Source of the DNA: Bacteroidetes bacterium HGW-Bacteroidetes-8 | Lineage (GTDB): Bacteria > Bacteroidota > Bacteroidia > Bacteroidales > UBA932 | Assembly (NCBI GenBank): GCA_002840895.1 | Contig: PHCZ01000007.1 | Coordinates: 1-64,000 of the forward strand | Reading direction: 5' to 3' | DNA: 64,000 nt | In this document: piece after piece, positions 15,342 through 24,801 of the stretch | Numbering within the stretch: position 1 is the first letter of the stretch | How the letters are laid out: each line of letters opens with the position of its first letter | Translations under genes and position numbers: made by a program | Notes under the pieces: model-generated | The model's input: the letters and a program-made list of their open reading frames with translations, nothing else | The model's database searches: none | What the model was told of the DNA's origin: nothing

Positions 15342-18300
15342 TTAAAGGTTTACATTAATCCCTACAGAGAGTATTCTTGCAGTAACAAATCCGTTGTCAC
15401 TAACTCCGGTAAATGATTGCTGAGGGTCCATACCTCTAAGTTTTGTAAATGTGGCCAGGTTTTCAATTGACATATTTACCGATACATTGTTGAGATCCAG
15501 CTTATCTGTTAACCTTTTTGGAAGTGTATATCCCAATGAGATGTTTTTAATTACAAAATAGGAAGCATCCATAAGGAATCTTGAACTAATTGCATCGTTA
15601 TAGGTGCTCAACTGATAATTTGCCACAGGAATCCCTTTAGGATCTATCCTGTTTGCAGAACTCTCTGTTACTCCCGAAGGAACTCCATCCCAGGCTTTAA
15701 GCAGATCTTTATGAAGAGAGTGTATGTTAGTTGTTACCTTCATATAATCTGTATAGGGGTAGTCCAGAGTTTTGCCTCCCAGTGAGTATGTGCACAATAC
15801 AGAGAGATCTAAATTTTTATAAGATAAAGATGTTGTTAAACTACCGAAAAGATCCGGAATAGCACTACCGCTCCAATCTTTCTTCGAGTAACTGGAGTTG
15901 GTTGAATAATTTTTATCATTTATGGTAACCAGCCACTGAGCAGGGAAAACTGTTTTACCCTCAACTGCTTCACCGATATAATACCGGTCTAAATCCGGCA
16001 GATAGAGTGAGTTCCCTGTCATTTGGTCTACCCCTGCAAATTGATACATCCAGAACTTATATCTGTCGTGACCCTCCATATATTTCTTTGTTCCGGAGAC
16101 AATACCGTTCAATCTGTTTTGTTCCGGCAGGCTCAGAATCTTGTTTTTCATATGAGTTGCCATTATGCCTACATTCCATCTGAAATCCTTTTTCTGAATA
16201 AGATCCATATCAAATGTGAGCTCAACTCCTCTGTTTGATACCGAGCCGAGATTCTTTTTAACTGTTGATTCTGCTCTCATTGTAGATGTAGCACCTGCAG
16301 ATAGTGGCAGATAGACATCAAAGAGAAGGTCTTTTGACTTCTTGTCAAAATACTCTACTGCAAGATTTGCTCTGTCGAAAAACCTACCCTCAAGGGCAAT
16401 ACCGAAAGAGCCGGCAGCCTCCCAGACCAGATCAAGAGCCTCGTTCTGAGACTTGTAGATAGCACCTCTGTTGCCGTTTTGATTCATAAAATACAGTGGC
16501 ATAAATGCGTGGAAATCTATTGCAGCGTTATCTGTTCCTCCATCATTCCCCACCTCTCCGTATGAGGCTCTTAACTTAAGAGTATTTATCTCATCTTTTA
16601 AAGACGCCATAAAATTCTCTCTGGTAATTACCCAGCTACCACCTACAGACCAAAAGTTACCCCATCTGTTTCCGGCAAAAAATTTTGATGAGCCATCCCT
16701 TCTTATTGATGCATCAAAAAAGTATTTATTGTCGTAGTTGTACCTGATTCTTGAAAGATAGCTCTCTGTTCTATAGTCTCTTTGATACCCATCAAGATCG
16801 GTGATGACGGTAAAATTAGTAAACTCCTTGTTATCGCCTTTGAATGTGATATTGGTTTTAAAACCAAACTGATAGACATAGTTATAGCTGAAGTTCTCGT
16901 GAGCAGCCAAAAAATCTATACTATGCTGGTTGAACTCTCTGCTCCAGGTGAGCATCTGTTGTAGAGTGTAGTTTTTATATCTTTCATTTGTCTTCATTGC
17001 TCTTCCGGTACCCATACCGTCTCCAATGATAGGATTTTGATAGCGCTGTCTTTCGGAGTTTCTCAGTGAAACATCGCCTCTTAGGGTAAAGGTAAATCCG
17101 TTCAGGAATTTTATATCTGCAAAGGCCTGGCTTGCAAGAGTATTACGAAATGTCTTGTCCATATCCAGATCATACTCCCAGATAACGTGTCTTCCTGCAA
17201 ATTGTGGTCTTGTGTGCATATCTCCACCGTCATACTGTCTGTTTCCGTTTTCATCCAAAATATACTCCCCAGTCTCCATATTATGCAGATAGACCGGATA
17301 AATAGGTGCAATGCTTCTGGCATACATAAATGGATTTGCAAATGAAGCTGCGTTATCTACAGGGCTTCCACTTGAAGAGTTTGATACCTGGTGAGATCCG
17401 GCAACTGTTATCCCGGTTTTGAACCAACTCTTAGGAGTTATTGAGATATTTGCTCTTGCTGTAAGTCTGTTAAAGTCAGAAGATTTTATATAGCCTTTCT
17501 CATCCAGATAGCCCACAGAGAAGAAGTAGTTGTGTTTATCGGAAGCTCCATCGCCAGATAGGACATAATCTTGTCTGTAACCCATTCTCTCGATAGCTTT
17601 AAACCAGTCCAGGTCGTCATACCCGGGACGTATTTTTGCGTTGGCAACCAACTTCCCGTTTGAATCAAACAGAGCATTTGCAGGTTGGTCATAAAGATTG
17701 TATTTCAGGTATGTAGGTATCAGAGTTGCAGTTGCCTGTGCGTTGGCAAGTGCCTGTGTAGGATATTGCGCAGGTTGATTTGTCATAAGACTGTTTCTGT
17801 AACCCTTCCACATAAGCTCCATAAAGTCGTCTGTACCAACTCTGTCATACTCTTTAAGACCTCTTGTAAAGACACCCTGATTAACACTTACCCTTACAGA
17901 TGTCTTCTCATTTGTCCCCCTTTTAGTAGTAATCATCACCACTCCGTTAGATGCCCTGTTGCCGAAAAGGGCACTTGAAGCTGCATCTTTAAGAATCGAG
18001 ACATTTGAGATATCTGCAGGGTTAAGGTCGGAGATATTTCCTCCGAATGGGACTCCGTCTATAACATATAACGGTGAATTTGATCCGTTTATGGAGGTGA
18101 ATCCACGAATTCTTATATTCGGGTCCGACCCAGGTTCTCCGTAAGTATTATTTACCTGAACACCTGCAGCCTGCCCCTCAATAACTGAGGCAACACTTGA
18201 TACTGCCCTTCTCTCGATAGCCTTGGTGTTTACGGTTGTAATTGACCCGGTAACCGACTCTTTTTTTGCGGTCCCGTAAGCAATCATCACAACCTCATCC

Positions 18301-18605
18301 AGGTTTAGGGCATCTGTTTCCAGTTGTGCATTTACGATAAGCCTGTTTCCGATTGGAATTTCTATGGTTTTATAACCAATGAAACTAAAGATTAAAGTGC
18401 CGTTTGCAGGCGCATTGATTACATATGTACCATTTTCAAGAGTTGAGGTCCCTATAGTGGTCCCCTTTAACTGAACAGATACATACGGCAGTGCAGCATT
18501 TGAACCCAACTCGGTTACGGCTCCCGTAACTCTGGTGTTCTGTGCTAACAGTATACTATTTGATATCAATAGTAGTACCGTAATTAGTAAAATGGTTCTT
18601 TTCAT
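15342..18605 (-). CDS. susC: SusC/RagA-family TonB-dependent transporter (operon 1)
   Basis: A 1087-residue transporter. A signal peptide (about 1-21, ending LLAQ) is followed by a carboxypeptidase-regulatory-like domain (about 24-105) and the SusC linker LDEVVMIAYGTAKKESVTGS. The plug (about 118-235) includes IRIRGFTSINGSNSPLYVID and ASSALFGNRASNGVVMITTK. A 22-strand barrel fills the rest. With SusD it takes up a bulky nutrient using TonB energy. No ECF sigma, anti-sigma or hybrid two-component regulator lies nearby; the adjacent regulatory candidate is the dead Cas12f-like gene. Its 5' leader holds two TTT-flanked partial matches to the inferred guide. Confidence 0.95.
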   Translation of the reverse strand: MKRTILLITVLLLISNSILLAQNTRVTGAVTELGSNAALPYVSVQLKGTTIGTSTLENGTYVINAPANGTLIFSFIGYKTIEIPIGNRLIVNAQLETDALNLDEVVMIAYGTAKKESVTGSITTVNTKAIERRAVSSVASVIEGQAAGVQVNNTYGEPGSDPNIRIRGFTSINGSNSPLYVIDGVPFGGNISDLNPADISNVSILKDAASSALFGNRASNGVVMITTKRGTNEKTSVRVSVNQGVFTRGLKEYDRVGTDDFMELMWKGYRNSLMTNQPAQYPTQALANAQATATLIPTYLKYNLYDQPANALFDSNGKLVANAKIRPGYDDLDWFKAIERMGYRQDYVLSGDGASDKHNYFFSVGYLDEKGYIKSSDFNRLTARANISITPKSWFKTGITVAGSHQVSNSSSGSPVDNAASFANPFMYARSIAPIYPVYLHNMETGEYILDENGNRQYDGGDMHTRPQFAGRHVIWEYDLDMDKTFRNTLASQAFADIKFLNGFTFTLRGDVSLRNSERQRYQNPIIGDGMGTGRAMKTNERYKNYTLQQMLTWSREFNQHSIDFLAAHENFSYNYVYQFGFKTNITFKGDNKEFTNFTVITDLDGYQRDYRTESYLSRIRYNYDNKYFFDASIRRDGSSKFFAGNRWGNFWSVGGSWVITRENFMASLKDEINTLKLRASYGEVGNDGGTDNAAIDFHAFMPLYFMNQNGNRGAIYKSQNEALDLVWEAAGSFGIALEGRFFDRANLAVEYFDKKSKDLLFDVYLPLSAGATSTMRAESTVKKNLGSVSNRGVELTFDMDLIQKKDFRWNVGIMATHMKNKILSLPEQNRLNGIVSGTKKYMEGHDRYKFWMYQFAGVDQMTGNSLYLPDLDRYYIGEAVEGKTVFPAQWLVTINDKNYSTNSSYSKKDWSGSAIPDLFGSLTTSLSYKNLDLSVLCTYSLGGKTLDYPYTDYMKVTTNIHSLHKDLLKAWDGVPSGVTESSANRIDPKGIPVANYQLSTYNDAISSRFLMDASYFVIKNISLGYTLPKRLTDKLDLNNVSVNMSIENLATFTKLRGMDPQQSFTGVSDNGFVTARILSVGINVNL

Positions 18606-18607
18606 TT

Positions 18608-18651
18608 GGAAAGTAATTAGTTATTAAGTTAGTGGGTTATTTATACTAACC
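18608..18651. promoter_or_regulatory. susC-1 leader with partial guide-RNA matches
   Basis: Two candidate sites lie within 50 bases of the susC start codon. On the plus strand, 18608-18627 matches 15 of the first 20 guide bases, mismatching at positions 3, 4, 13, 14 and 17; TTT precedes it, overlapping the start-codon edge. On the minus strand, 18651-18644 matches guide bases 1-8 (GGTTAGTA) and is preceded by TTTT. Neither is perfect and they lie in opposite orientations, so at most one is likely real. I found no clean TTTG/TAnnTTTG promoter in this 214-bp divergent region. Confidence 0.3.
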
Positions 18652-18819
18652 AAAATTCTCTCTATTGCCTCTTAAAAAAAACAGAAATATGACCAAAGCC
18701 ATCAATTATTATTTAAAACGCTCAAAAACCTATTTGAAAAACACAAGAGTGTTTCTACCCAACAGTCGTAGGAAATAGCTAAGTTTGCGGTCTTATTAAA
18801 ATAAAATTTACTACTGAAT

Positions 18820-21219
18820 ATGAAATCACCCCTTTTACCTTATTTGAAGCCAATCATTAGAACTATTGCAGCCCTCACTATGATATTCCTGTTTTCATTC
18901 ACAGCAACTGCACAAACATCAATTGCAGGAAGAGTTACACAGGGGGCAAGTACAACACCTGCAGAGTTTGCATCTGTAGTAATAAAGGAGCTTGATAACA
19001 GAGTAGTGGCTGGCGCAATGACAGATAACAAGGGAAGATTTACAATTGCCAATATAAAAAGCGGGGAGTATCTTCTCCAGGTGAGCTTTATAGGCTACCG
19101 CACCTATAACAGGCAAATGGTACTGAATGAGGGAAAAAATGTTATGCAAGAGCCTGTTAACCTTCAAGAGTCCGAAGATATACTGGGAGAAGCGGTTGTT
19201 ACAGCCTCATATTCACAGAAACAGTCAGATATTGAGCGTACCAAAATAAATACGGCAGGGTCTATTGCAGCATCAAGAGGCTCAATTACAGATCTGTTAA
19301 AATCTGCCTCATCTGTTACAATTGACAATGATAATAAAATATCAATAAGAGGAAATTCAAACATTCTTCTCCTAATAGACGGGATTCCAACAACAGTTGG
19401 ATCTTTGGACGGGATTCCCGCATCTGCAACAGAGAGTATAGAGATTATTACAAATCCGGATGCAAAATATGATTCAGAAGGTACAGGTGGGATTATAAAT
19501 GTCATAACCAAGAAAGAGAAGAGAGATGGTATTTCGCTGATCTCAACCTTAAACTATGGCCTTTACACCAGGGTAAACGGAGACATTATGACTGCGTATA
19601 ATAAAAATGGGTGGAGTTTGGCTCTTAACTACTCGGGAAAATACCATCAGGAGAGAATTCAAAGTGATCTCTTCAGGAATTTTTATTCAACATCTGCATC
19701 AATAGAGCAGAACATAACTTCGAGTCAAAAACAGAATACCAATATCGTCGGGTTTAATGCCATTAAAAGATTTGAATCTGGAGATCTCCTTACACTTAAC
19801 CTTAAATATATGCACCCGGAGATACTCAACAGCCAGGATATTACTAATATAAACACCTCAATTGGGGGAGGAAATTTTATAAACAGAGTGAATGAGTTTC
19901 ACCACATAAGAACAACTGGGGAGGCAATTGGAGAGTATAAAATGGTGCTTAAAAAGGATAAAAGTGATATAACTTTTAGGGGCTCATTTTCAAGGACAAA
20001 GGGGGAGAGGCCGGGTGAGTATTACGAAGACGGAGTTTTCGTTCAAAAATCTGACGGAGGTGGTCATCCTACAAATTTTTCATTCCAGAGTGACTATGCT
20101 CATAAGATACAGGGTTTCGGACTTGCCGAGGGAGGTTTGAAATTTTTCTCCAGGGGAAATACTTTTAAAACAGAAACTTACCTATTTGATCAAACTTCAC
20201 AAAGTTGGATTTACAATACTTTCTTGAGTAGCGATCTAACTCACGATGAAGATATTCTCTCTGGATATCTCAATTTTTCATCAGCTTCAAACAAGAGTTT
20301 TACATATAAAATAGGAGTAAGGGCAGAGTATAGCACATCGTTTTTTAGAATTATTGAAAACCCCGAAGAGATATACACAACCAAGCTTTTTATATCACCT
20401 ACTCTCTTATTCAAACAAAATCTCTCCAATAAATCCTCTTTAGCTTTCAGTTTTACAAGAAGAATTACCCGCCCCACTTATCCTCAAATAAATCCATATG
20501 TAAATATGATTGACAAGACTGTTTTTGAAACAGGAAATAAAAATCTGAAACCCGAAGAGGTGAGTAAATTTGAGATTGCATATAATTTAGGCAATAACGG
20601 ACACTCTTTAATGGCGTCACTATATCTAAGCTCCGCGACAGATTTTATAACTCAGATATCCTCATTGTATGACCAAAACTCCCTTATGCTCACATATGTC
20701 AATGGAGAAAAGAGCATAAAATCCGGGATTGAGATAAATGGCAGGTATAAATTCTCCTCCCTTTTCGCGATGGGCATAAACAGTAATCTCTATTACGGTA
20801 AAACTGACGGGGAGACAAATAACTTTGATCTTACCAGCAGCAGCGTAATGTTCTCTGGCAATTTCATAATCAATATTACGCCATCAAAAAAAGGAGATAT
20901 TTCCCTTCAATATTTTTACACATCTCCTCAGACCTTTCCTCAGTTCAAAACCAAATTTGTTCACTATATGGATATTGGATACAAGAGAGGTTTAATAAAA
21001 GATAAATTGAGCGCAACAATATCTGTTTCTGATATTTTTAATACTAAAAGGTGGGATATTGAGTCAGACAACAGAATTTATTCACTCAAAAACAACAGTA
21101 AGAACCAAAGTCGTGTGGTGTGGATTGGTCTGACATTTAATATAAACAAGATGCAGCTCTCCAAGCCTGCCAAAAAAGATGAAGAGGCAGACGGAGCTCT
21201 CATAAAACTTGGTTTGTAG
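18820..21219 (+). CDS. TonB-dependent-receptor-like outer-membrane barrel protein
   Basis: A 799-residue protein of the same general family as the gene at 110-2566. It has a signal peptide (ending ATAQ, about residue 32), a carboxypeptidase-regulatory-like domain (about 34-115), and a plug (ITDLLKSASSVTIDNDNKIS, LLLIDGIPTT, IEIITNPDAKYDSEGTGG). The barrel includes the conserved SFTRRITRPTYPQINPYVN and TGNKNLKPEEVSKFE. It is divergently transcribed from susC-1 across 214 bases. No SusD partner is present. The substrate is unknown. Confidence 0.85.
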   Translation: MKSPLLPYLKPIIRTIAALTMIFLFSFTATAQTSIAGRVTQGASTTPAEFASVVIKELDNRVVAGAMTDNKGRFTIANIKSGEYLLQVSFIGYRTYNRQMVLNEGKNVMQEPVNLQESEDILGEAVVTASYSQKQSDIERTKINTAGSIAASRGSITDLLKSASSVTIDNDNKISIRGNSNILLLIDGIPTTVGSLDGIPASATESIEIITNPDAKYDSEGTGGIINVITKKEKRDGISLISTLNYGLYTRVNGDIMTAYNKNGWSLALNYSGKYHQERIQSDLFRNFYSTSASIEQNITSSQKQNTNIVGFNAIKRFESGDLLTLNLKYMHPEILNSQDITNINTSIGGGNFINRVNEFHHIRTTGEAIGEYKMVLKKDKSDITFRGSFSRTKGERPGEYYEDGVFVQKSDGGGHPTNFSFQSDYAHKIQGFGLAEGGLKFFSRGNTFKTETYLFDQTSQSWIYNTFLSSDLTHDEDILSGYLNFSSASNKSFTYKIGVRAEYSTSFFRIIENPEEIYTTKLFISPTLLFKQNLSNKSSLAFSFTRRITRPTYPQINPYVNMIDKTVFETGNKNLKPEEVSKFEIAYNLGNNGHSLMASLYLSSATDFITQISSLYDQNSLMLTYVNGEKSIKSGIEINGRYKFSSLFAMGINSNLYYGKTDGETNNFDLTSSSVMFSGNFIINITPSKKGDISLQYFYTSPQTFPQFKTKFVHYMDIGYKRGLIKDKLSATISVSDIFNTKRWDIESDNRIYSLKNNSKNQSRVVWIGLTFNINKMQLSKPAKKDEEADGALIKLGL

Positions 21220-21291
21220 TAATTTAATAAATTGCCAGAACTTTTAATTGTGTAGATTGTTTATGTTTATATATTTAATAATACTATAATT

Positions 21292-21849
21292 ATGAGCTTA
21301 GTTAAAAGCATTTTTGCAGTGTTTTCACTGTTTTTCACTGCATCACTTACTGCGCAAACCCCTGTAAACCCAATTGTAGATTTTTACTCTCTGTCATTCA
21401 ATACAATCACAGGAGAGACTTTTAAATTCGATAAGCTTAAAGGCAAGAAAGTACTCATTGTAAATACTGCATCAAAGTGTGGATATACTCCTCAGTTTAA
21501 AGGTCTTGAAGAGCTTAGCAAACAGTATAGCGAGAGTCTGGTTGTAATCGGGTTCCCTTCGAACGATTTTGGAGCACAGGATCCCGGGAGCAATTCTGAT
21601 ATTAAAACTTTTTGCGAAGAGAATTACGGAGTCACTTTTATGATGATGGAGAAGTCATCTGTTAAAGGTCCAGGTAAAAACATTGTTCATCAATGGCTTA
21701 CAGATAAAAGCAAGAATGGATGGAACACAAATGAACCATCCTGGAATTTTGGAAAGTATCTTATAGATGAAAAAGGTAAACTAGTTGCATTCTACCCATC
21801 AAAGGTTAAGCCTATGGATCCGGAGATTATTCTTAATCTCAAAAAATAG
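21292..21849 (+). CDS. Glutathione-peroxidase-family protein with signal peptide
   Basis: A 185-residue thiol peroxidase of the glutathione peroxidase family. Active-site Cys63 lies in NTASKCGYTPQ, with the family motifs IGFPSNDFGAQDPGS and WNFGKYLID. Residues 1-21 form a signal peptide ending LTAQ, so it is probably periplasmic or lipid-exposed, unlike the usual cytosolic enzyme. It probably reduces peroxides using thioredoxin-like donors, as non-mammalian members do. The 72-base gap after the barrel gene could allow co-transcription. Its terminator overlaps the end of the convergent gene. Confidence 0.9.
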   Translation: MSLVKSIFAVFSLFFTASLTAQTPVNPIVDFYSLSFNTITGETFKFDKLKGKKVLIVNTASKCGYTPQFKGLEELSKQYSESLVVIGFPSNDFGAQDPGSNSDIKTFCEENYGVTFMMMEKSSVKGPGKNIVHQWLTDKSKNGWNTNEPSWNFGKYLIDEKGKLVAFYPSKVKPMDPEIILNLKK

Positions 21850-21873
21850 TAAGAGTTATACCAAAAAATTTAG

Positions 21874-22719
21874 TCAGTTACGGATTTTGAATGAGTGGGC
21901 GAGAAATATCTCGCTCACCTTTTTTTGGTAGCTTTTTGAGACAGGGATATCAATAACGCCTTCTGTATCAAGTTCAATAAAGAGCCCCTCTTTATCTCTG
22001 CGTATCACCTTGGCCCTCTCCAGATTTACCAGATAGGATCTGTGACAACGAATTATTCTGCTTCTCTCAAGTGCCCCCTCAATGTTTTTAAGAGTGTTCC
22101 TTAAAAGATATCTTTTAACCTTTCCTTTGTTCGAATAGTTTATAACTACATAGTTTTCAGACGACTCGATATAGAGAAGATCGTTACATAAAACCGATAA
22201 ACGAAGAACTCCCTTTTCGTCATTAAAGGTAATATTCCCGGGGATGTCAACCTCCTCCTGCTCTTCGCTCTCAATCTTCTCCAGCCTCTTTGTGCTCTCT
22301 CTCCATCCGAAATAGAACCAAAGTACTATATAGGGGAGCAGCAATACCAGTGCAGTATTTATAAAAGAAGACTCAAAACTATCCATTACATCCCTCTCTC
22401 TGTTAAGGATAATTGTATACATAGTATAGAAGAGAGACATAAAAAGAATTTCAAGAAAAACCCAAATTGCATATTTTCCGTATGAAATTTGGTGCCTCCT
22501 GCTGTATAAATACATTACGATACGGCTGATTAATACAACCAATAGCCCGGTAAGTATAACAAGAGAGGAGTAGACGAAAAACATAAACTCAGAGATATTA
22601 TACCAAAGCGAAGAGCTGAAAGGTTTATAAATATTTATAAAAACCAGCGCAAACAGAGCTGTAAACCCTATAAGACGCACAATATTACGCTTGTTATTTA
22701 TATGATCCGGTATATTCAT
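21874..22719 (-). CDS. Membrane-anchored LytTR DNA-binding regulator
   Basis: A 281-residue protein with about four transmembrane helices (roughly 13-30, 38-62, 80-105, 122-140), a short acidic linker (KRLEKIESEEQEEVDI), and a C-terminal LytTR domain (about 172-275). The last includes LLYIESSENYVVINYSNKG, IRCHRSYLVNLERAKVI and IPVSKSYQKKVSEIF. It has no receiver or kinase domain, so it is likely a one-component membrane-bound transcription factor. The signal and targets are unknown. It is divergent from the hydrolase-like gene at 22858. Confidence 0.85.
   Translation of the reverse strand: MNIPDHINNKRNIVRLIGFTALFALVFINIYKPFSSSLWYNISEFMFFVYSSLVILTGLLVVLISRIVMYLYSRRHQISYGKYAIWVFLEILFMSLFYTMYTIILNRERDVMDSFESSFINTALVLLLPYIVLWFYFGWRESTKRLEKIESEEQEEVDIPGNITFNDEKGVLRLSVLCNDLLYIESSENYVVINYSNKGKVKRYLLRNTLKNIEGALERSRIIRCHRSYLVNLERAKVIRRDKEGLFIELDTEGVIDIPVSKSYQKKVSEIFLAHSFKIRN
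21895..21926 (+). terminator. Terminator of the peroxidase gene inside the convergent coding end
   Basis: GTGGGCGAGA (21895-21904) pairs with TCTCGCTCAC (21909-21918), with one G-U pair, followed by CTTTTTTT. It terminates plus-strand transcripts from the peroxidase gene. The sequence also encodes the last residues of the LytTR protein on the other strand. Confidence 0.75.
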
Positions 22720-22857
22720 CCCAGTACAAATTTAATTATTTAACCCATATATCTCAATTTTATCCCAAATAACTAATTCTCGTCCCATAATACTCTATCC
22801 CAAACCATTTTTTTTCTAACAATAGCAAAGCTCTCTTTATTTGCAAAAAAATGAGAG

Positions 22858-23958
22858 ATGAAAGAGTATTCAATGCATTTTGAAGAGAGGCTTGGTAAAA
22901 GGGAGATATACAACTCCCGTAAAGGGATAAAGATGCCTGAGCTTCTGGTAACAGAAGATAATGAGATTGATGAAAATAGAAGTTTTGATTATATAGTTGT
23001 TCTTCCGGACAAACTTAACCAACAAAAAAAGCATAACTCAGCAATTCTGCTTTTTCACGGACTGAACGAGAGGAGTTGGGATAAGTATCGACCTTGGGCA
23101 GATTACCTTTCGGAACACACCTCAACCCCTGTTATCCTCTTCCCGATAGCACTCCATATTAACCGCTCTCCAAAGCTGTGGAGCAACCCCAGAGAGATGC
23201 AGAGGCTTATCTCAATAGAGAACCAAAAGGTTGAGGAGGGGATAGGCAAGAATGAGAATCTTTCATTTGCAAACTATGCGCTCAGCTCCAGAATAAAGGC
23301 AGATCCCTTCAGGTTCTATCTCTCCGGCAGGGAGACCATAATGAATGTATGTCAGCTGATGGACGAAATACGAGAGGGTTCTAACAAGATGTTTTCAAAA
23401 GAGTGCAAAGTGGATATTTTTGCCTACTCGATAGGGGCACTGCTCTCACAGGTTTTGCTTATGGCAAACCCCAAATCACATTTCTCCCACAGCAGGCTAT
23501 TTATGTTTTGCGGAGGATCCTTCTTTGTAGATATGAATGGTAACTCGAAACTGATAATGGATAAAAACTCTTTTGATCTTCTTCACAGCTACTACAGAGG
23601 GGTTTTTATCACAGAGGGAGCAGAGACGAGAAGGGTGGGAGATTACCTTGAGAGGGCATTTGTTTCACATATAGACCCCAGTTTCTACAAGAAGGAGAGA
23701 AAGAATTTCTACCTGCAGGCAAAAGAGAGAATAAGAGCAATATCACTTAAAAAAGATAAGGTTATCCCCACTTTCAGTATAAAAAAAGCTTTAGGGAGCA
23801 TCTGGAAAGAGAGCCTCAAGGAGTTTGATTTCCCCTTTGAATATTCACACGAAATTCCTTTTCCTGCGGTATGCGGGCATAAAATTAACCTGGAAGAGAG
23901 GGATTTCTGGTTTAAGAAAGTTTTTCTGGAGGCTTCACAATTTTTAAAAAAGCAGTGA
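22858..23958 (+). CDS. Alpha/beta-hydrolase-like protein of unknown function
   Basis: A 366-residue cytosolic protein without a signal peptide. Hydrolase-fold features include the strand and oxyanion region [20 protein letters not shown] (about 61-80) and a nucleophile elbow-like [10 protein letters not shown] (about 190-199; G/A-x-S-x-G with A-Y-S-I-G). A late His is present in AVCGHKIN. Substrate and pathway are not evident. It stands alone, divergent from the LytTR regulator, and its 3' end overlaps nagB by 15 bases tail to tail. Confidence 0.6.
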   Translation: MKEYSMHFEERLGKREIYNSRKGIKMPELLVTEDNEIDENRSFDYIVVLPDKLNQQKKHNSAILLFHGLNERSWDKYRPWADYLSEHTSTPVILFPIALHINRSPKLWSNPREMQRLISIENQKVEEGIGKNENLSFANYALSSRIKADPFRFYLSGRETIMNVCQLMDEIREGSNKMFSKECKVDIFAYSIGALLSQVLLMANPKSHFSHSRLFMFCGGSFFVDMNGNSKLIMDKNSFDLLHSYYRGVFITEGAETRRVGDYLERAFVSHIDPSFYKKERKNFYLQAKERIRAISLKKDKVIPTFSIKKALGSIWKESLKEFDFPFEYSHEIPFPAVCGHKINLEERDFWFKKVFLEASQFLKKQ

Positions 23959-24756
23959 TCTAGGGTCCAGGTTATCTCTCTCAATATCTTTGAAATAGTT
24001 AACGGTTCCCACCTTAAGTTCTACGGTTGAGGCGTCGTCGCATATTATGATACCTTTTCTGTGCATCTGTAAAACACTTATTGTCCACATATGATTAACA
24101 CTGCCCTCAATAGCGTGGTGAAGAGCTCTTGCCTTATGATGTCCGTTAACAAGGATCATAACCTCCTGGGAGTCCATTATTGTTCCTATACCAACAGTGA
24201 GAGCTGTCTTTGGTACCTGGGAGATATCATTGTTAAAGAAGCGTGAATTTGCAATTATTGTATCTGTTGTAAGACTCTTAACACGTGTGCGGGATGAGAG
24301 TGAAGAGCCCGGTTCATTAAATGCGATATGTCCATCAGGACCAATACCACCTATAAAGAGGTTAACTCCACCGTAAGCCTTCATCTTTTTCTCGTAATTC
24401 TCACACTCAAGCTCTAAATCGTGAGCGTTACCATTCGGGATATTCGCATTCTCCCGCTCAATATCTATATATTGAAAAAAGTTATCCCACATAAAGGTGA
24501 AATATGACTGAGGATGCTCTTTGGGTATCCCTATATACTCATCCATATTGAATGTTACAACATTCTTAAATGAAACCTCACCATCACGATAGTATCGGAT
24601 TAGCTCCTTATAGGTACCGTAAGGTGTTGAGCCGGTTGGCAGCCCAAGTACGAAAGGTCTCTCTGCAGTAGGTGCAAACTCCTTTATCCTTTTTACTATA
24701 TAGGCAGCTGCCCACTGCGATATCTGTTCGTATGAATTTTGTATAATAAGTCTCAT
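23944..24756 (-). CDS. nagB: Glucosamine-6-phosphate deaminase
   Basis: A 270-residue enzyme converting glucosamine 6-phosphate to fructose 6-phosphate and ammonia. The family motifs are [15 protein letters not shown] (phosphate binding), FNMDEYIGI with catalytic Asp72, and [16 protein letters not shown] with the catalytic Asp-His-Glu group. The length is the usual one for single-domain NagB. It allows use of amino sugars from mucin, chitin or the organism's own wall. It starts 45 bases after recN ends and may be the last gene of that minus-strand run. Confidence 0.96.
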   Translation of the reverse strand: MRLIIQNSYEQISQWAAAYIVKRIKEFAPTAERPFVLGLPTGSTPYGTYKELIRYYRDGEVSFKNVVTFNMDEYIGIPKEHPQSYFTFMWDNFFQYIDIERENANIPNGNAHDLELECENYEKKMKAYGGVNLFIGGIGPDGHIAFNEPGSSLSSRTRVKSLTTDTIIANSRFFNNDISQVPKTALTVGIGTIMDSQEVMILVNGHHKARALHHAIEGSVNHMWTISVLQMHRKGIIICDDASTVELKVGTVNYFKDIERDNLDPRSLLF

Positions 24757-24801
24757 ATTTGAAGTAATTTAGTAAGTTTATATAGTTGTATTAAGTCTCT
24801 T

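Noticed and set aside
18756-18770. CTACCCAACAG in the susC-1 upstream region as a target for the scaffold segment TTACCCTACAG.
   Set aside because: Nine of ten matching bases is expected about once by chance in this search space, and the segment lies in the scaffold, not after its 3' end.
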